Made by a program: the position numbers and the translations under genes. The notes beneath the pieces are model-generated. The model ran no database searches. It had not been told where the DNA came from and worked only from the letters and a program-made list of their open reading frames with translations. From NCBI GenBank assembly GCA_039000515.1, contig JBCFYV010001001.1, forward strand, positions 15,687,243 to 15,751,242: DNA of 64,000 nucleotides, given 5' to 3'. The stretch's first letter is position 1. Every line of letters begins with the position of its first letter. The stretch is from Timema cristinae. Its lineage: Eukaryota > Arthropoda > Insecta > Phasmatodea > Timematidae. Below are positions 24,891-36,500 of this stretch, piece by piece.

Positions 24891-26371
24891 ACAACGTGAT
24901 GTTCAAGGCTAGAGTGAATATGCCTACCGCTGACCACATTTTAAACTACTGCGAACATATTCTAAAAACACAATAGAACCTCCTGGAGACACATATACCT
25001 CTCTTCAATTTCACTGTCCTTTGTTTTATTGTTGTGGCATAACCTTTTGGAAAGTGTTACAAAATACCTACACTCCTAATCATCTCCTCTAACCCCAAAT
25101 ATTTCTACTTGTATATTCAATTTTTTATTTCTGAAAACTGTAACTTAATATCTTCTTTTGTAAATCTAGAAGAGTTTAAGGATTCTCTCAAATCAAAACA
25201 TAATTAAAAGTGGTAATTGTTTGTCAATCAATAGAAATAAAAGAAAATTGGCACATAAACTAAAATTGATAGGAATTGACATCTAGAGGGTTAGAAATGG
25301 ATATAAAATGATTCACATTGATGAGCAAAAGTCTATAAAATAACTATATTGTGTCTTGATGGCTCGTTCACTTATATAGCTGACAACATAACCATGCTCC
25401 TAAAATGGCAACATACGCACAATAGTTACTGCAAAATGTCGAGCATGCTTAGTCTAGGTCTAACATCAAGTTTTGTACTAAATCTTGTTTGGGGAAACGC
25501 TTTACTTAACGCGTTCCGTTTAGAGATTGAAAAGAGTGGGTTCAGATTTCACTTCCAATAAATGGATTGACTGACTTAAAAAACATATTTTCTCTCATAT
25601 TTAACTTATCAGCTGGGCTATGAAATCGGGGTTGTATAGTTGGAGTTTGAAGCAATTTTGGGTGGTGTATGAGTTGGAGTCGATAAAAATGTACCAACTC
25701 CGGCCTCATAATAAAAACTTATAATATTATAACAATATTTTATACTTTTTCCTTTATTACTTAGAACAAAAATTTTTAATTTGGATTGACAAACTTATCT
25801 AAATATAAATTCACAATATTTAAGAATTTTCCCATTAAGTAATCTGTATTGAAGTATTTTACAGCGTTAAATTTATTAAACTAATAATAAACACATGCCA
25901 TTTATAAAGGTCTGTCAGACAGTAGAAAAATACAGGAGTCAGACTTTGCATAGCTACACACTCCACAGCCCTGATTACGAGCAATAACACTAGATATTAA
26001 CACAACCTCACACTTCTTTTATATCAAAGTTCCGTTTATAAAATAATGAAAATTAACTTGAGTGAAGAGACTGTAACAAAGTAATAGCTCTTGCATGAAA
26101 ACCACAAAATTGCAGCTAAGTAGGTTATGTGAACCAACAAATTTTATTTTTATTTTTGCTTCACGTCTTATTACTCGTCAAAAATATGTACAAGTTCTAT
26201 TTACAGTGCTGAGAAGTGAAGAGCATAAAATTCAGAAGAAATGTGTTTGAAAGGACTTGAATGAATATTTAATTGACATAACCTTGTGATCACTAAATCA
26301 TAAGCTTATTGACAACAAGATTGTGCCAAACCTAGGCAATATTTGTTTCTCCTGAAAAATTTCCACTTCAT
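24891..26371. other. No gene seen
   Basis: AT-rich. A 70-codon frame (25349-25561) carries no recognised domain. Confidence 0.45.
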
Positions 26372-26600
26372 GGTTTAAGGTGTCACACTCGCAATAGACT
26401 AGACTGTTGATAACAAGGAGATCAAGGTTTGAATCTTGGTCGAGTGTACTAAGGGTAGTTTTTTCTCAAATGGTTTTCCACTCTCCCTCCACACAAATGT
26501 GGGTACATTTCATCTGCCGTGACCTTTTACACCCTTAACTCATTAGCGTAATTAGTAAATATGCTTAAAACATGAACAGATAGTAAGATGTGATGCTAAA
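26372..26600 (+). mobile_element. SINE-C, full length
   Basis: Head TGGTTTAAGGTGTCACACTC (A-box-like) and AAGGTTTGAATCTTGG (B-box-like), body GGTTTTCCACTCTCCCTCCA and ACAAATGTGGGTACATTTC, 3' end ATGAACAGATAGTAAGATGT. It is the reference copy for the family. Confidence 0.6.
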
Positions 26601-27524
26601 AAATATCCTCCAAAATCCAATCATTTATCAACTTCTTTTAGAGAGTACAGTCAAACTTTTTTATAATACCATCCAAAGGACCTGAGAAATTACATTGCTA
26701 TAAATAAGTTTTTTACTTACCAATAAAAGGATTAAATTGATTTTAGAGAAGAAATACATTGGTTGATTTTGGACAATATTAACATTTACATTTGGTGTAA
26801 ATTAAATCTATTTTTAGACACGGTGCTAAAATATATATATTTTGTGTGTGCGCCACTTTTAACTCATAGATTGGGTTAATAGTGGTACACTGTGAACTGT
26901 GGTAACTTATCAGTTGAATTAGTAGAAGGATGAGACAATAGTGAACAGGGGCAACTTGTACAGGTGTATTTTTTTACAAACTTTAATTATAACTATTATT
27001 TTCAATGTTTTACAACCAAAAAAGTAATGTATTGATATTTAAAAAAAAATTTATAGAAAAAAATTATCTAGTAGGTTTTTTAAGGTATTTAAAACAAATC
27101 CTATGTGTAAAGACAATCAATACCTCTTGCAAACATGACATAAATATTGAATTACAAAAAGAAAAAAAAATCCTTACATCTGAAGGAAAATACTCTAAAA
27201 ACGTTCTTTCAATTTAACTTATTTGTAAAAAATTGGATGTAGTTATAACTACAATTCTTCAAATATGATAGTTTTTTGGAGAAAAAACAAAATTTTCAGG
27301 CTTAAATGTTAATAGTGCTTTTTATTAATTATTGTTTTTGTTTGGTTGAATATAAAACAAGGTTTTAGATTTTTAATATACAGAAAATTAACTTTTAGCT
27401 AAAACTTATTACCTTTTCCCTCATTTGTCATAAATTTCGAATGTCCCATAACTACCCCACCTCACACTAAATCTTTTGAGATCCAAAATAGGCCTTTGTG
27501 AACCGGAGTTTCTTCATATTATGA
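26601..27524. other. No gene seen
   Basis: AT-rich, with Lys/Ile-rich spurious frames. Nothing recognisable. Confidence 0.45.
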
Positions 27525-27722
27525 TAATCACTCTAATGAGGTAAGGATGAGGAAGAAGTGTTCAAGAGGTACTCTACCTGCATTTTCGGGGAAGGAGAAT
27601 GGGAAACCATTTAGGAAAAACCATTCTCAATAGACTCGACCAGGATACGAGCCCCGACCTCCCCGTTATCAGCAGGTCAGTCTTAATACCAGAATGACGC
27701 CTTAGACCATTCAGCACCTGAA
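27525..27722 (-). mobile_element. SINE-C, antisense, without 3' tail
   Basis: On the minus strand: GGTCTAAGGCGTCATTCTGG, GGGGAGGTCGGGGCTCGTA, then GGTTTTTCCTAAATGG and CCCATTCTCC. The shared 3' end is absent. Confidence 0.55.
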
Positions 27723-27849
27723 GTGGGTCTGATTTTCTTGAATTTTTGAAAAATGACGAGGTTCTTTCATATTAGGATGCTTAAAAGTAGCAAAGCCTCA
27801 TGATAAAACTTCCACCACCACCACCATACGCTTCTAAAAAAGTATTACT

Positions 27850-29710
27850 AATTTACCGATACAAACATACCTAATTGTGTGGTTTTCTTATGGGTGGCAC
27901 AAAAATATTCATATGGCTCACTAACTTTATGCATATCCTTGCAAACTCCCTTCACTTCAACAATATACGGACACTGAGTCATACATACTCTTTTATTCGT
28001 AAATCTCTTAATATTTCTCTTTTTCACACATTCGTCTACAACATTTAACCATGTCTTAACATGGTCTACCCTTCCTTTTGATCCACACTCTTCTATCATA
28101 TATTTGTTTTATCACTCCATCCACACTTATCCTCTTAACATGCCCAAACCAAAGTAAGACGTCTCTTTCACATTGACCTAATTGGATTCCCTTTCAAACC
28201 AAACTTCTTTAATGCCCATTCATTATTGACTCTGTCCTTACAAGTTTTCCCACATACATTTCTTAGATATCGCATTCCAACCACATCCACCTTGCTCTTG
28301 TGTTTCTCCTGGCAAACCCACGCTTCACATCCATAAAACAAAGTTGTCGTTAACACACTTATATATACTACCATCTCAGCCTCTTTTGATACATTATTTG
28401 CTAGTCCATATGCATCCAAATACTCTCCGAGATGCATCGAGATTCATTCACCAGTCTGTCGATTTCACCATTCATACTTCCATTTTTACAGAACATTTAG
28501 CCCAAATATACAAAATCATTCACCTGTTCTAACAATTTTCCATTTATACTAATCTGACCATCATTTCCTGATTCATTATAATCAAAAACTATCACCTTAG
28601 TTCTGGAGACATTTATACAAAGAGCCATTCTGTCTGTCGCCACATTTAAACGATTTAATGCTTTCTGCTAGTCACTTTCATTCTCAGCCATTAATAGAGC
28701 ATCATCTCTTTATAGCAGCACATTTACATTTTCCATTTGAACACCAACTGCGTCCTCACAAACATCCCAGATAAATTTGTCCATGAATACATTAAACAAG
28801 CATGAAGACAACACAAATTTGACTAACACACTGTTCAATCTCAAACCATTTGCTCAAAGCACCACTCACCTTAACACATGTCCTATCTCCATCGTGCACT
28901 GCCATAATTGCATTTACTAAACATGCATCCATAACATACTCCTCTTCAGCCGACATTACGCTTTCTCCAGGTCAACAAATGCACAAACACATTCTTCCTC
29001 ACTGCCACACATTTCTCAATCACTTACGGCACTGCAAATATCTGGTCCATGTAACCTTTACCTGGCATGAAACCACATTGCACACGTCAAATCTTGCCCG
29101 CAGTTTTTTTTATGCACAGTTTCTATCAAGGACTCTCCCAAAAACTTTGCCTGTAATATTCAACAAACTAATTTTTATTATATTTCTTACATTAACTCTC
29201 ACTCCCTTTACCTCTGTACAAAGGAATAATGACAGCAATCTACCAGTCATTAGGAATATTTGAAATTCCAACACACATATTGTAAAACTCACACAATCTG
29301 TTAAAAAGTACCATAACCCTCCTTAGCCCCCCTCCAAAACCCCCGTCCCCACACCTAAGCATTTCACTTGGGATCTCTTCTATGTCTGCAGCCATTCCTC
29401 GACACTTACATAGCTTTACACCCTTGCCTCCTTGATTCTTTCAACCATCATGATGTTTTCCCTATTTTCTGCTACTTTCTCTACGTTTTCACCAAACAAT
29501 TGTTCTAAATACTCCCTCTATCACTCTTTTATACCGTTTTCACCCAGATCATCTCACTGTGTTAATAATGAAAGCCAAAGGTCCCTTAAAAAAAATATTG
29601 CATCATCTCTGGCTGTTCTTCAAAAAAATTTACTGAAATATTGGCCTACCTACTTCAAAAAAGTTACTGGCTCTTATTAATTCATTGCTTTCCACTACTA
29701 CATGTAAATA
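27850..29710 (-). pseudogene. Decayed non-LTR retrotransposon (LINE) reverse transcriptase
   Basis: The element runs on the minus strand from about 29.7 kb downward. Recognisable blocks are the RT start near 29.25-29.1 kb (PDDWR-like segment, then a KGVRVNVRNI block), a CINVSRTKVIV-like block near 28.6 kb, and the post-RT region near 28.40-28.17 kb (FYGCEAWVCQEKHKSKVD, MRYLRNVCGKT). The last is typical of C-terminal parts of arthropod LINE ORF2. Multiple stops and frameshifts break it. The plus-strand frame at 28850-29263 is antisense shadow. Confidence 0.75.
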
Positions 29711-30202
29711 ACTCTCCCTTTGGTCAATGAGTCCATGATGTAGGCTTTTTTTAATTTTTTTTATGAGGCTTCATTTATTGACCTGTGAAGTGAGATACAC
29801 AAAAGTGGTTATGACCATTCTCTCTCGATAGGAGGGTTTGGGGTTTTACGTTTATTCAAAAGTAGTCCCAAGGTCTAAGACACTCCTGATTAACTAGTTT
29901 CTGGAATTTTTCCTTACCCTCCTCCAGTCAAGTAAAAGTACATTTCCTCTTTTTTTTTTTACTTTTTTTCATCCTTAGACCACATTAATTTTAATATGCA
30001 AATATGTAAAAAAAAACATGACTTTTACTATCAATAAAAAGTATATACAAGTCAAGCTATGAGGTCATGGTAATATTTGAATGCTGTTTAAGTCACATTG
30101 TTTAATTCTACAGTTTTTGCTTAGTGTAAAGTAGTTTCTATATTAATATATATTTGTATTTGTCTCAGATCAATAAACTATGTATTTTGTTTACTTGCAC
30201 AG

Positions 30203-30424
30203 GCTGCCATCATCTATGATAGTTCATCAACCACGGATCAACTTATAGTTTCTCAAGATCGCCTGTGGTAGTAGCGAGAAGATAGCCTGTAGTTGGGTGG
30301 CGAGTGTAGCAAGAGTATTAGACTATTTGTAACAGGGGATGACTGCCATGGCTACATGGGGCTGAAGAGAAGACTGTGTGGCGGAGAGTGAGGCAGTGTG
30401 TCAAACTATTGTGCGAGAGTCTTC
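30203..30424 (+). promoter_or_regulatory. Probable 5'UTR part of exon 1, with upstream ORF
   Basis: A pyrimidine-containing stretch ends in an acceptor-like TTGCACAG at 30202, so exon 1 may start at 30203 with a further noncoding exon upstream. An in-frame TGA at 30389 blocks extension of the main frame and makes the ATG at 30425 the first usable start. A nine-codon upstream ORF (ATG 30339, TGA ending 30365) contains a second ATG in the same frame and could lower translation of the main ORF. The true transcription start is not visible. Confidence 0.45.
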
Positions 30425-30837
30425 ATGGCTAATCTCTACATCAAGAAGGAGCCAGGCGTAGAGATTGCGTTCCAGCCTCCAAGCCATGGAGGTGAGGAAC
30501 GGGTGTGCTTTGTGTGTGGGAATGTGGGGCATCCCGACCAGTACTGGCTGCGGATGAAGCCCGGACCAGGCGGAGAGCCTTATTTCCCCTTCTTAGAGTC
30601 CCATGAACCTCCTAGTGGATATCGAGCTCGTCAAGAGGTGTCAGTTCGAGCATGCTATCTCTGCTACCGATTGCTCATGGAACAGTGGGAGTGCTATGAG
30701 CGAGATGCTACCCCTCATCCTCATCGTCTCTATTGGCTCAAACGGGTGGACAACGGACCCTTCACTGGGGCCGAGATGGGACTGCAGGGCGAATACGCTT
30801 CCCAGATTCTAGGCCTGAACACCGAGAACACCCACAG
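30425..30837 (+). CDS. Coding exon 1: N-terminus and CxxC module 1
   Basis: Encodes residues 1-137 plus two bases. The start begins [10 protein letters not shown], with Lys7 in an IKKE SUMO-type context. Module 1 has Cys28/Cys31 (CFVCG) and Cys77/Cys80 (CYLC), with a Gly/Pro/aromatic linker between them ([20 protein letters not shown]). It is followed by MEQW (85-88), TPHPHRLYW, and a tail with FTGAEM and EYASQILGL. The exon ends CAG|GTATAT and leaves AG, which is completed to Arg by the next exon. Reading on past the donor gives only 14 extra codons, supporting splicing here. Confidence 0.85.
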
Positions 30838-33499
30838 GTATATTTCATCCACACACTTTCATCAACTTCCCCATTTTTAATTACAGACATTGATAGAAAA
30901 AATCTGGTTTGTGAGATGTTTAACCATTTAATCAAAAGTATGAAAAGAAACTGTTAGTCTGATCAGATGGGCTCAGCCTATCTTTATTATCATGTTTTTT
31001 ATATTGCTATAGTTTAAGTGATGCATAGCTAACCTAAGAACCAATTATTAGTAAATATTTGTATATGCTCTCACATCACATTGGCATTGAGATTTGGTCA
31101 TGGGTCTGGGCTTCACTTTCTTATTGGTGGTGTATCTTGTCAAGTAATACAATGTTGGGAGTGTTATATCATTCAACTTTCTTGCCAGGAGTGAACCTAG
31201 TCGTCCGGTGTCAAGAGAAGATGCCATCAGCCGTCCGGGAGTGTCTCCTCGCCTCTCGGCCACAGTGGACGACTCTCGGGGCTCAGAGGCACTAGACCTC
31301 AGGCACGGAAGCGCTCGTGAATCACCATCTGGTCCATCTCCTACAACCTCTGGTGAGAACACAGAGCATCAGTTTAAAATACTTTTAATTAATACTTACC
31401 AATTTAGAAAAGTGGTTCATCTTACTATTATTATAAATACGAAAGTTTGTGTGTTTGGATGTTTGTTACAAAACTGCCGAGCGGATTCCAATGAAACTTT
31501 GTACGTTGGTAGAGTATGTCCTGTAATAACATATAGGACTATTTCCAACCTTTGATTTTACATTAATTTTATAATACTAATGTTTAAACTTTTCGTATAC
31601 ATTAATTTTACAATACTGATGCTTAAACTTTTTGTATATAAGATATATTATATATAATATTTCATAGTAAAATAAATATATATTATTTAGGTTATCAATT
31701 ATTAATTTAATTACGACGGGTATAAGCTAGTAGGTTATATATTTGATTTAATTTAATTCAAACTTCTAGACTTTTGTTTGAGAAAATGTCATGTATATTA
31801 AATGTATCAATGTTCAGCTAGCAAGGAACTTTCACTGTGAACCGCTCCTTTTGTTTTAGCCTCTACATCAGTGGGGGCAGTGTACAGTGGGGGTGCGCCC
31901 CAGGTGCAGACATATTGGACCTTAGCATGCCCGACAAGAACTCTGCCACAGAGGTTTGCTACGTGTGTGGCGATGAGTACAAACGAGGCTCTCTCAGTCA
32001 CATTGCAGCCAAGCCCCTCCCCTCTCCTCAACCGGGCTCTGTTTCTCCTCCTCCCTTTTTTCCCTCCCTCATGTTGCACCCCAGACCCAGTCGCTCCCGA
32101 CCCATGGATAGTGCAGGAAGAGTTCAGGCTTGCCTAGCCTGCCAGCAACATCTGTTGCAGCAATGGCACACTTACACTGCACAGGGTGTGCCTCATGGAG
32201 ACCGAAACTACGCTCTTCGCAAGAGACAGGCTCCTGCTTTAGACACCACCACGTTCATCTGCTACACCTGTGCATTGGAGTATCCTAGCTCCTCTATTAG
32301 ACTTCTATACTGCTGCCCCAATCCAGAGAAGGAGGCCTACTATTCCTTCATTCTATCCTTACGACCCCCTCCAGGGGCTAGCCCCATTTCACCGCAAGGC
32401 ATGGTGCAGGTGTGCTCCTACTGCTACAAGTCCATCCCACAGAAGCATCAGGTGTTTGGGGGCTCTAACCATGTTGGGGAGGAGGGCAAGGGCCCTGCTG
32501 AACATGCACGTCCTCAGGTCGCCAAGTCTCCCGGTAGTGACATACGCTTCAAGCCGTACGAACTTAGCGGAAAGGGCTCGTCTGTGTCGAGTAGGAAAAA
32601 GGCTGAAGGGAGGAGCGTGGGATCGAGTCCTGCACCAAGTGCAGCCACGGAGGTGAATGGGCAGATGGTAGGACCTGCAGTGGCACCCGGCAGTCACTCC
32701 GCCATCAGCAGCAGCTTACAAAACTACAGGCAAGCCATTCACTCTGATTAAAATACATGCAAACATTAAAGAGACACAAGGATTAAAGATATTCTACTCA
32801 ATAACTACAATAACAAATACAAAACAAAATTAGATTTCAAATATATATGGTTAGTTATTTTTACAAGCTTTTATTTAATTAATTTTATAGTTACATCATC
32901 GTTTACTCTTTTTTTACTGTGGACAGGTTTGCTTATTGAAATGCCCTTTTCTTCCTTTTTTTTTTATAACTGTTAATTATATTATTCTTGTCTATTCTTT
33001 TCCTTTCACCTGCACATTTGCTGTTATATAGTCCTCCCACCTCTTGGTATTCCTTGTGATCTTTTCCCTACAAACTTTTAACTCCCATCAAACTCCTCAG
33101 GTTTTTTTTCTTTTCCATCCTCATTACATGACCATACCATCTCACCCTTGTTTTACTATCTCATGTACCCTCTGGAACCAAACTATTTGTCCAAATATCT
33201 TTATTTCTAATCATAATCCTCCTGGTGACAGCTAGCACGCTCCTCTGAAACTTCATTTCCATGGATATTTCACACACAAAAATTGTAAACATTTGTATTC
33301 CATAATATTTAGTAAGGATGGGACTTTGAATCCGTTAAATCCTTAAGGATATGTAGGATTTATTAAAGTTTAGGATTCAAGACTAAAATCCTTAAAAGAA
33401 ATATTTAAAAAAAAACAATTTTTCAAGTGAAATTTGTTTTTATATTTTTATTATTATTATTATTTATATTATTTTTATTATTATTATTATTATTTATTA

Positions 33500-33531
<32 letters not shown>

Positions 33532-36500
33532 TATTATTATTATCACCGCGTCTTACTACCCGTTCGGGTTATACACACTTACGCTAATGTGTAATGGAAG
33601 GGTGGTTGTGAGATGAAATGAAGGACCTACAGTTTAACGTGGAATCCGAACCACGGTGGAGGCCTGGCATTCCCGAAATTTGTTTTAGACTTCTAATACT
33701 TATTGATGATTAAAAACCCTTTATATCTATAAATTATACCTGACAACCAGGCCCCAGACCAGTAATTTAGCATCTGACTTATAGTGATTGGATTTTAAGA
33801 AATAATAAAATTTAAAAACTATTTGTGTTTTCTATTAAATTCTTTTATATTTATATTTGCTCTTATGTTCATAATTATTTCAAGATTAAAATTCGAGGTT
33901 TGGGATTTCAAGGTAAATTGTAGATTCGGATTAGTAAAATAATGGATTTGACCCATCTCTAATATTTAGTAAACAATATTTTACTATACATATGTTTGCC
34001 TGTTAGTGTGCGAGTATTATGTTTTGTTTAGATTGTTGAAGGGGATCATTGTTTGTTTACAGGTGCTACATCTGCACGGGTCTATATCCTCGCGTGCACA
34101 TGGAGTGGCTAAGCACCAGTCCTGAGGGCATGAACTCGCATGCTATGCATTTCCCTTGCCTGCGTAATGTGGCGCGCACCTCAGAGAATGCTTGCATGGA
34201 TTCCCATGGACGTGTGTTGGCGTGTTCGCGCTGTGTGGACCACCTGGCTCAGCAGTGGGAGAGCATGGAAGCTGAAAGGGTACCACTAGAGAGACGCAGG
34301 TAAACCTCTACTAACTTAACCACTCTTATATTCTTTTGTCAGAATTACTATACAACTAATTCAACATCTTAGCTCAGTCGATAGCGTGTTTGTCTACTGA
34401 GATGAGGGTCCAGGGTTCGATTTCTGGCATGGCCCCCCCAAAAAAATTGATCACTGGTGAAATGTGGGTTTCCTTTGTCACAGCCGGGAGCTGGGTGTCG
34501 TCTCTGTTCTATATTTAAATTAGTGTATAAGTCATGTGCTGTTATAATGTCATTTTAAAATGAGTACATTAACCCTTTGACATACTTTGGCGAGCAGGGT
34601 TCGTCATAACATATTACGCCACACAGATACTTTGACAAGTAGGGCTCACACATTGTGTTCTTGCTTATACTTCAGAGATGGCAGGAGCTGTATTAATCAA
34701 ATTTGGCAGTTTTATTCCTTATATTTCAAACAAACGGTTCGTTTATTTTTGTGAATTTTTTTTTAGGTTTTTTCTTGTTTCTTTTGTGAATTACAGGTGT
34801 TACTGCCATTGACGGGATGGGTGTTATAAATAGAACTTGGCAGTTTTATTTCTTATATATCAAACATGTTTTCCACCAAACCATGAATAGCAGGTGCTAC
34901 TTCCATAGACAGCAGGGATTTTTATGAATAGAACTTACAGTTTTATTCATTATATTTCAACCAAAACTTTCACAAAAGTTGTTACATTGGATTATAAAAC
35001 TTAACAAGGTTGTCACTCACCTGGGAAACTAGGAGAACCGGGAAAAGATAAGGTAACTTATGTATCTGGAAAAAACAGGGAATTTCACAAAATGTTTAGG
35101 AACTTCTGGGAGATTGAACTGCAAGCTTTAAAAAGTGGACCTCTACATATAATAAATGTGAACGGAAAAAATAAGCATGTTTATTTGAGCGTGGGTTTTA
35201 CCTTAACCCCCTCCTGAAACCTTGGGTTGAGTAATCAAGTTTATGAAAAATAAAATTGAATTCCCCTGTAATTACTGAATAAAGTGTCTGTAAAACATAG
35301 GAATTTTTTTTTATCAAGAAAATAATGGCAACCCTGCTTAAACATAACCAAGCAATATTGTACAATTCATTAATTCCTATGAATATTATTTTTCTTGCCC
35401 CTTACAGGTACAACGTTCCTAGCCCCGGTACAGGTGCAAGTCCTCAGCGCTGGAATGGTGAGGGTTCAATGCATCCCCCTCATCCTGTTGTGACCACGGC
35501 CGCTTCCACGAACTCCTCCCAGCCCACAGCCAGTTGTTCCATTTACTGCTTCTTATGTGGCCTGCACTCGGACCTCACACTGGCACGAGTTCTGTACGGC
35601 CGACCGCAAGGTAACGCTCGTTACATATTTGTTATTATTTACTTTCTCCCAGGTTTGTAATTTGTACAGACATTTTCTTAGAAAGGGCCTCTTAGCAAAT
35701 CCTAATTTTTTTTGCGACCAAAATTATAAATATTTGAATATACTATTAGTGTTATTTTATATGTATTGATAATATCTATCAAAAGTGACATCTGCATAAA
35801 CATAAAACGTATGAATACATGAAAGTAGATCTAATAACACTCCTAGATGTCGGTTGAGGTCCTATCAATGGAAATTTGACTTTAGCTTGAATATACATAC
35901 TTACAAAACAATTGTTAAAATATTGTTAGTAAGATATGCAAAAACTTGAAAAACTAGAGGGAATAAGGGTTTACTTTCATAGTGGATTCATTCTCGTACA
36001 TAAATAATCGTTTGCTAATCGAAGCGATCTATTTTAGGGTGCAGCCTATATACTGGGTTTGCTAATTTTTTGGGTCAATATGTTATATTATTATTATTAT
36101 TATTAGCTCCGCGTCTTACTACCCGTTCGGGTTATACGCACTTACGCTAATGTGTAATGGTAGGGTGATTGTGAGATGAAATGAAGGACCTACAGTTTAA
36201 CGTGGAATCCGAACCACGGTGGCGGCCTGGCATTCCCCACATTCACAAGATGGCTTGTCAGAGGTGAAGGAAGGGTTTGTAAATCAGAATATGTTATAAG
36301 ATGTTAAACATAGAAAAGGAAGTTGTTGTCTCTTCTTTGATGAATCATAGAAAACAGACAATCTCTTTAAGGAAAACCGGTGTTTGTCCTTAATATAATG
36401 TTATTCCTTTTACATGTTCCTATATAAGTGTCCTATCATCCTTAACATTTTCCTTTCTCTTACTTTTGTATTTTTTGGTTTCCTCTTTTGGGAAGTTGTT

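Noticed and set aside
28850..29263. 137-codon plus-strand frame
   Set aside because: Antisense to the minus-strand LINE; rich in Thr, His and Leu with no domain.
31807..32697. Minus-strand and alternative plus-strand frames of 88-128 codons
   Set aside because: They overlap exon 3 of the host gene, which has the repeated Cys modules; these are composition shadows.
34371..34440. Genuine tRNA-Lys gene
   Set aside because: The acceptor stem does not close and the sequence continues into a SINE-B body found at two other places.
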